64,000 bases of DNA from Channallabes apus (Eukaryota > Chordata > Actinopteri > Siluriformes > Clariidae): positions 22,127,325 to 22,191,324 of the forward strand of contig CM060104.1 of NCBI GenBank assembly GCA_030522415.1. Reading direction: 5' to 3'. The notes beneath the pieces were generated by a model. The model did no database searches and was not told the DNA's origin. It was given only the letters and a program-made list of their open reading frames with translations. The first letter of the stretch is position 1; every line of letters starts with the position of its first letter. Position numbers and translations under genes: made by a program. Below are positions 11,801-23,692 of this stretch, piece after piece.

Positions 11801-14800
11801 GTCCAGAGTCACCATGGGCCTCTTGGCTGCATTTCTGATCAGCGCTCTCCTTGTTCGGCCTGTGAGTTTAGGTGGACAGCCTTGTCTTGGTAGGTTTACA
11901 GTTGTACCATACTCCTTCCATTTCTGAATGATCGCTTGAACAGTGCTCCGTGGGATGTTCAAGGGTTTGGAAATCTTTTTGTAGCCTAAGCCTGCTTTAA
12001 ATTTCTCAATAACTTTATCCCTGACCTGTCTGGTGTGTTCTTTGGACTTCATGGTGTTGTTGCTCCCAATATCCTCTTAGACAACCTCTGAGGCCGTCAC
12101 AGAGCAGCTGTATTTGTACTGACATTAGATTACACACAGGTGCACTCTATTTAGTCACTAGCACTCATCAGGCAATGTCTATGGGCAACTGACTGCACTC
12201 AGACCAAAGGGGGCTGAATAATTACACACACTCCACTTTTCAGTTATTTATTTGTAAAAAATGTTTGGAATCATGTATGATTTTCGTTCCACTTCTCACG
12301 TGTACACCACTTTGTATTGGTCATTCACGTGGAATTCCAATGAAATTGATTCATGTTTGTGGCTGTAATGTGACAAAATGTGGAAAAGTTCAAGGGGGCC
12401 GAATACTTTTGCAAGCTACTGTATAACCAATAAACATTTACAGAAGACTTTGAGCAGAGTACGGTGATGAGACTCTCAACCACAGTGAAACATTTGAAGG
12501 GTGCTTAAATGACAATCCTCTGCGAAGTGGCTCGAAGCCCACTGCAGTGGAACGCCTAATACTTGAAAGTCAACAGATAACTTGTGGCCAACTTGCAGAA
12601 GAGACACATCTGTCTGTGGGAACTGTACATGCAATCATTCTCAAACATCACTTGCATATTACAGGAACTGGGAATTATCGCCACATCCTCTGTACAGTCC
12701 TGACCTCGTTCCGAGCCTCTTCCGCATGTTTGGTCTGTTAATGGGGTTCCTGGGAGGCCAGTATTTTGGACGTGAAGTAGGCAGTCTGATCATGGAGTAT
12801 GAAGAATACTTTCTAAGTCGAGAGTATCCAAACACTATTGCATTAGTGTAGCAGGGGATTATATAGACAAATACAGGCAGATTTTCTGCTGTCAGTTATT
12901 CTGCACAATCAAAAGTCCCGGTTTGACCATAATGTCGTCGTAAATCATCCTTCTGTTGAACATGGATGGTATTTTATTTTATTTCAAATGAAAGCCACAC
13001 GAAGTCGAAAATTAATAAAAGATCCAGTCATAGGGAGTGTTCTCCATGGTAGGATACATGATAGACATTCTCTACAAATAGACCAATGAAAATTATGTCC
13101 TGCTTTCACAATCATAAAGTGGTTTACATGACTGTACAACGGGTCAGACATGCAGGCTGGTAGTGTTTTTAATGAATTAATCAGTACTTTTAAAGGTTTA
13201 CATGCTCAAATGTCCACATGCATAGCTGTTCTGTAAGATGTATGTTGAGTGTTCTAAATGAAATTTAATTAATGATCAAAGAACTTTTTTTGTGCCTGCA
13301 ATAGCAAAGTGAGGCCACAAAATTGAACCTGTACATGCTATTCACAAACAACAATGTCACTAATGTGATTATGCAAAAGAAGTCTGAAACATTTTGAGCA
13401 GCAGATGTCTCCTATAGGACTTAATTTGGATCATGTTACACATGAGAGGAGCTGAGCAAAGACGAACGGCTGGATGTCGGCAGGAGTGTGAGACAACGTG
13501 CTGCTCCTTCTGGCTCTGCCTGTTTTCCTGTACCATCCTGTCTTAAGCAGTCTGTACAATTCAGCCCGTTTAGTGCAATGGTTGGCAAATCCAAAAATAT
13601 CTACCAACCAATTTCATAAAGCTGCAAATGTACAGTATCATAGGTCATGTTTAAAAGGAATGTGAAAAAGTACTGTGCTTTGTATGCATATGAGCTGATG
13701 CACTTGATTTCAGTTCTTCATTAAAAACATTGGCATTACACTCAAAAAACTTACAGTGCCGGTCCAAAGTTTGGATTTCTTTTTCACATTCCAGAACAAT
13801 ACTGGATGTTTTTTTAAGCTATAAAATAACACGTATGGAATTAGATAATTAATTAATAACAACAACAGTCAGTTGTTATTTAAAGATTTAAAGGTCAGAT
13901 GTTATCAAGTGCATTTGCAAAACCAATCAAGCACCATGATGAAACTGGCTCTCATGAAGACCAACCCAGGAAAGTAGAAAGACCAAAACTTACTTCTACT
14001 GCAGAGGAGAAGTTCATTTAGAGTTATCCAGCCTAAAAAGTCAGTATCAAAAAAAAAATCTAAAAAAAAAAAAATCAAACAGGATGTTGCATTAGATAAG
14101 TGTCTGTGGTTTTGTGGAGAAGAAACCCTAACATGCAACAACTTGTAGCTAAAGCAGCCACTGATTAATGAATCAAGTTGGCGCAGACCCCATATCTCAA
14201 CCTGCTGGAAGCCTGCGTTTCTATGGATACTGTTAATGTACCGGCAAGGGCCAAAATGCACAAAAACAATATGTTCTGATACACCTCAACACACGGAAGA
14301 CAAAAGCAAAGTGTAGATTTAAAACCTGAACAAAGCATGGTTGATGTAATTAATAATTTAGTTTTTAGGAAGAAAAAAAAATAGTTTACTTTTCATATAT
14401 TCTCTGGCCTCTCATGAAAACCTTAGCCTCGCTGTCCAAGGGAAACGTTCCGTCATCTTTCCTGAAGCGGTAAAACAGCTTCAGGTCTTTGAACTCCTTG
14501 TGCTCATCACAAACTGCAACAGAGAAAAATAAACACTGGCGTAACATCTGGATAATGAATAGTGAATTAACGTCCACTCTGAGAACACACATGTTCCTTT
14601 AGCCCACTTCCATATCTGCTGGTGATCTGCTTTTACATCCCCTCACTAAAGTGAATACACTCCTCTAATATCAGCAAACATTTCAGTATATCTTAGCAAA
14701 GGACAATACTATAGAAATGAAACTTTGATATATTCTATGTGCAGCTTGTATAACAGTATAGATTTACAGTCCTACATTATTGACAAAATCGCCTGCAACA

Positions 14801-17800
14801 AAAGTAAGTACACCCTAAGTGAAAACAGCTGTACATCTTAAACCATGCAAAGTCACATGTCCGATTCATCATATTCATGTGTTTGTCATTGTCCAAGTAT
14901 CTCTCCGGACCTGAACCCTACTGAGCACCTGTGAGGCATCCTCAAGCGAAATGTGGTGAAGTGCCATGTGTCTAACATCCAGCAGCTCGGTGATATCATT
15001 ATAGAGGAGTGGAAGAGGATCCCAACAACAACAACATAAACAGCTCTGGTCAACTCCAGTCCCATGAGGATTAAGGCCATGCTAGATAACAATGGTGCTC
15101 ATACAAAATATTGACACTTTGGACACAGTTTTGACATGTTCTCTTAGGGTGTACTAATTTTTGTTGCCAGGTATTTAGACAATATAGTCTGCAAGTTGAG
15201 ATATTGTTGGAGGACAGCACTGTAAATCTGTACTGCTATACAAGCTGCATATTGACTACTCTAAAGTATATCCAATTTTCATTTCTATAGTCTTGTCTCT
15301 TGAGAACATATAATAAAGTGGTGTCTGAAATGTGAGGGGTGTACTCACTTTTGTGAGGATGTACTCACTTTTGTGAGATACTGTAAAGTACAATCCAGAA
15401 GCACTCATTCATGACTGTTGGGTTTTTAAAGCGTTTTGTTTGATGATACAAAGAATGAAACCATAAATGTTATAAGCGTTGTGGTCGAAAATGACTGTTT
15501 GATTTATTGCAATAAACAACAGAAATGTGTGCTGACTAGGGATGTAACGAAATATCGCAGTACGATATTTCGCGATGCAAAAATGTTACGAAATGTATCG
15601 TAGAGTGTTGGCGATACATTTACGATATGACGGCAGTTTAATCCTATTGGTTGAGCTGCCGACGTGACCTACTCTGCTACCGCGTCACGTGTGCTTTCAT
15701 CGCAGTAGCAGAAATCGCTTGAACATTAGTAGGACAAAATGAGTTCGGCTGAAAGTGAAATTGATGCCCCGTCTTCTTATAAGTCCATTGTTTGGCAGCA
15801 TTTTGGTTTTCCAGTCACGCGACAGGACGATAGTAAAAAAACATTACTGAAAAAAGGAGAGAATGTGGCAATTACAACAGACGGGTTGACTTCGCGGGCT
15901 TGTCAGAGCCATAATCACGTCGCATGTTATTACGGGTGGGACAATTAAAAGTTTCGTGCTTCAGACTCGCCTGCTTTTTGAGTCGCACACTGGGTTTAAC
16001 ATAGCCGGAGTTTTTATATTGGCTGTACAGTACAAGAGTGGGAGCTTGATAGGGCTCCTCATAGCACTGCAGTTGTTACGGACAACGCACGCAACATGGA
16101 GGTGGCAGTGAGACAAGCTGGGTCGCAAGCAGGTTTAAATGTGCCTCGCGTCAGTCGATTGCTTGGTCGTGTAAGAAAAGTCGTGGCTTTCTTTCACCGC
16201 AGTGCCACTGCTGTGCTCACGGAAAAGCAAAAGATGCATGAGATCGCATCACATAAGCTTATCATCAGTGTGGCAACGAGATGGAACAGCTCCATGGATA
16301 TGCTGGAGCGCTATCTCCGAGCAACAAGCGGCTATAACGGCTTCTCTTTTGAGCACTCATAGTGCCCTAAGTCATGTAAGTAACCTAAACAAACACTAGT
16401 GTTTATGTTCAACAAAACACCATTTAATTTATTTTACATTTTTTTTTACTGCTTTAAGAAGTTCTGTCTGAAGTATCTTTTGAATTTTAAGTTCATGTTA
16501 AATTTAAAAAAGAATTTCAGTTGACGTTAACAGACATATTCGGTTGATATTTTGAATACAGAAGTTTTTTTTTTATTAAACATTTAAATGTGTATTGTAT
16601 GTACAACAAAAAGTTTTTGAAATTTGTTAATGTTTTAATGAATGTTATTTGAATTTCAGTTTCATTTTTAAATTCTGTTCAAAATATCGTGATACATATC
16701 GTATCGTGGACCCAGTATCGAGATACGTACCGTATCGTGACCTGGCCATATCGTTACACCCCTAGTGCTGACTCATGGGTCTCAATGTGTGTATGTATGA
16801 GTGTTTGAAAAGAACCTACCATGATGGATGATGCTCTGGTCCAGCAACTTCTGCATGATCTTTATGGCCATGTCTCTGTCTGAGGCTTCCTTATGTTCCA
16901 TCAACCAATCAATAAGCTCTTTAGCCACAAAACAGTTGGGGTAGGTGCGGAGATGATGCCTCCGGTCTTTAATAACTTTGCCCTCATGGAGACGCAATCT
17001 GGAAAACAAATTTTGGCGTGTAGATTAGGTAAGTGGGATAAAAAAAAGGGATGATGGCTAGATTTTAATGTTAACATCATGAATTAAGAATGATTAACAT
17101 GTCGAGCATGATTTATATTTAAGGGATGAAGTGCTACTAAAGCAGTTGGTGTTTACGCTTATTAATTATACTGAAATGTAATAAACTGTACAGTTAAGAG
17201 TAATCTCCAGGAACTAAAACAATACATTAAGAGGTTCTAAAGTCTTTTCCAACCCTGGCTTTGTACTTGCCTAATTCATTCTTCACCCGGCTCTGATTTC
17301 ACTCATTGAGACATTTAGTCACCATATCTTGATGTGATTATTAGATTAAAGATGGTTCCCTAAAGATCTGCATGTGTAAAAACACTACTGATTCACATCT
17401 ACGATAACTTGCATCTTCTAAATTAAAAAAAAGAGTGACACAACTGTTTTGTGTGGTTGCCTTAATATACACTATAGTGTACAGGTATGTCTACCTATAG
17501 TATATATTATGTCAAATGTCAAATACATAGCCCTAACAATGTACAAAGACTAATTAAGTTCCCATTGTCTGATTTCATTTATTATGTAAATGGTTAATCT
17601 GTGGAACATTCAATTTCCAATCTTAATAATAAGACAGTGGGAACTTCAGTGCCAACAGCATTTAAAAAGAGTATTAATCTTACCCAGTGTTGTGCTGGCT
17701 TCTAATAAAATTAAAAGTTACCATTACTACTTACTTTTCAGTGAATAAAGTATAGTACTATATTATGATATTTATAAAGTAATGTGACATTCCTGTATAA

Positions 17801-20800
17801 TTCTTTATGTGCTTATCTCCACTTTCGGCCCTGTTAATGCTGAAAAAAGCCACGCCCATCAAAGCCCCATGCAGGTGATTATAATGAAAAATGAATGAAT
17901 GAATGCTAGACAGTTTGTAAAGTATAGTATCTATGAAAGAGTGAATATACAGTATGTAAAATAAAAGACTAGGCTTTCAACAATGTATAAGCGGAGCAAA
18001 AGTAACGCGAAAGTCAGGTACGTTTACATTTACATTAATACATTACTATTACGATTACATTCAAAAGTCATGTGGTATATTATTGGCTACCAACAAAAGT
18101 AATAAAATATAACAGTAATGCATTATTTATGTAACACATTTATCCCTTCACTGACCTTATAATTAATAAAAACAATTCTACAATTTGATATTCATGCATT
18201 TTAAGAAATCTCAGTGGTAGGCCCAAGTTTGATTCCTAGCCACTGGATGCAGGGCACCCTTTGTGCTGGTCTCAAGCCCAGACAGAATGGGAAGGTTGTG
18301 TTAGGAAGGGCATCTGGTATAAAAACCTGTGCCAAGTTTAAGCAGATCAAGATGGTTTGCTGTACCTCATTCTGTCCTTGGATTTGGAAATGACTAAATT
18401 GCTGTCAATTGGGTTATATCATGGTTACATATACTCTATACCAGTTTGGATATGATACATTTAAAAAGTACCACAAGGTCAAAAAAATTCTCATCAAAGG
18501 TTATCATAAACAGAGCAGGAACTAAAGTAGAAAGTACTGTACACTCTTCACTCAGACCTTCCGGATACTAAATGTTATCGCTGATAGCAAAATAGTTGCA
18601 AAATACATCAGATGTCCAAGGACACAGCTGTTTCAAAAGTAAATAGATAATATAATGATCACTCCTCATCACTGGAACATTTCCTGTATTTGGTATATTA
18701 CTTCTGTTCCTTTACCTAAGCCCCACTCAGATATGATTCATTGCATTCACAAAAGAAAATGAAAACACGGCATAGATTTGATTTTTTTTCCCCCTTGAAC
18801 AAATCCTTGCTGTTTTCCTAATGAATTCCCAGGCAAATATTTGACACTGATAGCAATGCTTACAATAGATTTATTCGAATTTGGATTCCAAAATATAACT
18901 GCATGAGTCAATGTGTTCCTTTCAATTACTGTACATACGGTGCATGTTTTGATAAACTAAAATACTGAAATAGTAATGAACACTCTAAAACCAAGCTTTT
19001 GTTTACTGATATAATGTTCATGTTGATTCAGTGCATTACGTTTCTAAGTATATGTGAACTAATTGATAGCAAAAAGAAGACAACTTCCTTTTTTTGCCGT
19101 TTTGAAGATTTTTTTTTCTTTTTAAATAAAGCAAGAAGTACTGCAAACTGATATACTGTATAATATTTTGTGCATGTTTTTTCCGACTCACAAGGGTGTT
19201 AAAAAGTGTTAAAATATTAAAACTTTCTTTCGGCTGCTCCTGTCAAAGGGGTCACCACTGCGGACCATTTGGACCATCCAACAAACTTTGTGTGGTTTTG
19301 AAAAATTGTGGTTTTGTAGTGAGTCACAGCAAATAGTGGCAGTGAATTAGATCGTGTCTGTCAGACGTCCCCTAACACTTTAACATTTTAGCAATAGCAA
19401 ATAGAGGCAAGGCAAACACAGCAGCTTCACACACTCAAACACACACACACACACACATACATACATATATCGTGTGCATCTCATGACTCTTTAACAGAAT
19501 AAATCACGAGTCCTCATAGCAATGTAACTTCAACCAAGCTTCACCACATTTCTTATGCACAACATCCATGTCACATGATGTCCCCTTCATAGAACATATT
19601 GCAGATGCTAAGAAACACATCCATATAATTAATTACTGCTGGAGTGACTGCAATTGTAGTAACAAAGCGAAAATTTGTTTTTTCATAGCGTCAATATTCC
19701 CCAAAAAATCCACTGAACACATTTAAACAATCACATCAGCCTGATGTTTTGAACATGGAGTATCTTTGTTTTCGCCGATCAGATGAATGAAGAAATGTGA
19801 TTGGCTTATCTCGACTTGTCGTGTTTTGCTCAACAAGCTGGCACCTACGTGTCACGCTTTGCCACAAATTTTAAGTCTAAAACAAAAATATATAGCGGTT
19901 TTCAAGTTTAACATTTTGTTATAGACAAATTTGTGTCAGACAATAATAATTAGCAAAAATGAGTAAATATAAAATCTGTTCATCACATCTTGCCTTCAAT
20001 GTGTACATGAAATGTGACCATTTTACCTCAAACTGAAGAAGAAATGTATTCTAAAAAGTAACACTAATACATCATAGATAGATTACGGCCAGGTGATCGT
20101 TTCAATAAACTTATGCAATGTCGCCTTATTTATTTCCATCCAGAGTCACATTCGTTTCTCTCCAAGCTCTTGAATTGATGAAGGGTGACTCAGCACATCT
20201 TCTCCAGCACATCCCACAAAGTCTCAATGGGGTTAAGCTCTGGACTGTGTGCTCACCAATCCACGTGTCAAAATAAGGCACATAACATTGCTGAACCTGA
20301 CCGACAGAAGCAACCCCAGACCATCACACTGCCCCCATAGACTTTTATGGTAGGCACTAAGCTGAAACTGAAGCTTTTTTCTCCAATTAGCCTTACTGAT
20401 AAGTGGTTTCTTAAAACCACACAGCTGTTTATTTCCAATCCCTTGAGGGCACAAGGCAGGGTACATCCTGGAAGGGGTACTGACCAGGTTAGGGGGACAA
20501 GCACACACATATACTCACACACCTAATTATAGCCTATGGATAATTTGTAAATATCAATCAACCTACAAAGCATGTCTTTGAACTGTGGGAGAAAACTGGA
20601 GTACCCAGAGGAAACCCTCCAAGGAAGAACATGCATTCTGCAAATTTTGACTTCTTTGCTTTATGATTGCATCAAAAATAGATTAAGTGTTGATCTTGAA
20701 ATATTCAGATAAAACATATGTTGATAATGCTGATTATTTTAAAACTTTTTTCTCCTTGCTTCATGACTAAGTTTGACTGGAAAAAGCATTTGACCCATAT

Positions 20801-23612
20801 GCCATGATGTCTGCCGGCAATGTCAGTATAAGGGTAGGCGTGTTCTTCAAAATTTCTCTATCTGAAATCTCACCCTCATATCACAGTTTCCCTGCTGTGT
20901 TCATGAAGTAACCCTTATCTCTGTTTACCAAGGACCAAAAAAAGAAACGCGTCTAATTAGGAAACGTTTTTGACCCACTGGGGAAAAGTGCTTAACTTAA
21001 AAGAAACACATATTTAACATTTAAAAATACACCATCAGATAAAAAATATTATTACGACGCGGCAAAAAAATACATTCGCCATTAAAAGTAACATTAACCA
21101 TTAATTATGGGTGTAACAAAAAATTTAGGTGTCTGAAACAGTTAGACGTTTGCCAGGAATTTGTCTGTGAAACCATTGAATAAAGAAATCAAAATATTAA
21201 GTTTCCTCAACTTGATTGTTTATATTTGTTGGACAAAATAGTAGTAAAATCCAGTTAAATAGATTTTATAAGTAAATTCAACACTGTGCTCAAAAATATA
21301 TCCACCTAACTTGGAATTTTAAATTGAGTTAACAATTTGCAAGTTGGATTTTTACAGTGCATGAACACACTGTCTCCCACACATTATGGAGGCTGATAAA
21401 GCAGAGAACAAAAGATCAGTTTGGGAATTGCTCAGCTGATTCTAGTGCTTCTTGTAGTTTCGAAATTAACTGTTAAATAGCACTTTCATGACAAACAGCT
21501 GTTTGAGAGTGCTTTATGAGAGAAGAACAAAGCATCACGATTTGTCATTGTAGGTACAGTACATTGTATTCTTGTTAGATTAAACTACAATAATTCATTT
21601 TAGGTAATGCACAAAATCAACAAAACAAAAGCAACCAATATATAAGGAAAAGCACCAAATTCCCACTAATGGCATCATGAATTCCATCAGGTACCAGAAT
21701 ATTTCAACCTGAAACATGCCTGTCTCTGAACATTGTAGTGAGTCAAACATACTTCCAAATCCACACAGAAATTATTAAAGAAGCACAAAAATTAGTGTTT
21801 CCGAGTCCTACTGAAAAACCGGCGTCCATAAATAAGGAAGTACGGTACATATGAAGGGAAGTCCAGTTGTGCAAACATAACACTACATAGGAGCATAAAA
21901 TATTTTATGCATGGGGGGGAAGACTAAAGCTCCCCAACCTTGTTAGACGATACAGAGCTGCTTTTATTCTCTACTGGCTAGGTGTGACAAAATATTAACT
22001 GTAAATTGCTTATCATTTTCAAACCAGGGTTTTGTAGAAAGATTGTGCTACTTAATAAAACTTTTGAACCTTGGACCTTGGAGCTGTGAGGTGGCAAGAT
22101 TACCCACTGCCACACTGTGCTGCCCTGCTGACTTTAAATAACAGAGGGAAATGCGGTAAAGAATCTACTGGAAGTTCATACGAGTTCATATGTTAATTCC
22201 ATAATTAAATAATAAAACTTGTGAAAAAAAAAATTAAAAGGAGAAAATCCAATAAATAGACTTGTTTTCAAATGTAAAAAAAAACTTTTTTTTTTTTTTA
22301 CAATTAAATTAATTATATTCTGTAATGATTTAATCAGGGTGGTAAAATGATACAGCTTTTGTCTGTGTAAAGCTTTATATGTACCTTCTGTGTTTTTCCT
22401 ACTTTCCAAAAACATGCCTTGACTATGCTAAATTGTTCCTGAGTGTGAATAAGTGTATGCATGGTCCTGTGAACTGGCGTCCTATTCAGGGTGTATTCCG
22501 AGAATCTTGAGCAAGAGATTTTCTCTTTCAAGGGTCTGGGATATTGTTTAGTTTCAATAACAGATTGAATCTGGCCATCTATGCATAAGATAAACATAGG
22601 TATGTTGCCAGTACACACAAATGAAGTCTGTGGTTCATGAGAGTACATCAAATTAAGGCATTTTTAAATTATTATTTTGCAATGTTTGTTGCAAATACGT
22701 GTCATAAAAGTTTGCATTTTTATAAATCATCTCAAGCAAGTGCGCGAGTGTTAAACCAGTAAAAAAAAAAAAAAAAAAACTACTCATCACAGCTTTAAGA
22801 TTTTCATTTGACTCACCTCCGTATTTTATTTAAAAAGTTCACATTCTACTGTTAAATGTTCAGTGTGCTTTTGTAACAATTTAACACCCCAACAAAACTT
22901 TGAGCCTGTGCTTGCCATGTAATGCAAAGTAACAGCCTATAAACAGTGCAGTAAAGCATGATGAGACACCCATAGCACCTTCTATCTGTCTATGTATACT
23001 GTATTTAGGCGTGTTCTCTTCTGTTTTTACCGCCTGAGCTGATTTCTGACCCTTTTCCTTGTGAAAACAGGTACCACTATGGCAGTGGTGGGCAAAGTAC
23101 ACAAAACCTGTACTTGAGTAATAGTAAAGACACCCTAGGTCAAATATTACTCAAGTAAAAGTAGAAGTCCTCCATTTACATATTTACCTAAATAAAAATG
23201 TTACAAAGGAAACACAATTATACATTAATGGTCATCAGGAGGCAAAATTCTTGCTTCAAATCCAACACACAATTGTGGTTATGTAACGTAATGCCACGCA
23301 GAAATGTAATGAAGTAAAATTACAGGTGTTTCCTGTATGACGTAGTGGAGTGAAAAGGAAAAAAAAGTATCTTCGCAAAAGAAACTGCTCAAGTAAAGCA
23401 AAAGCAAAGGTTAGTGGAATATATTTACCTAAGTACTGTAACAAAGTAAATTTACCTAGGTACCTTCCATCTCTGCACTATGCAAATAGCTGCATTTTAT
23501 TTGTCACATTGTATCATATTTAGTTTGACTGACTGCTTCATGAATAGCAGTGTTAAAAATCATGAATACATAAACTTTTCAGTCGTCGAATTTAGTTGCT
23601 GTTGTATTACAC

Positions 23613-23692
<80 letters not shown>

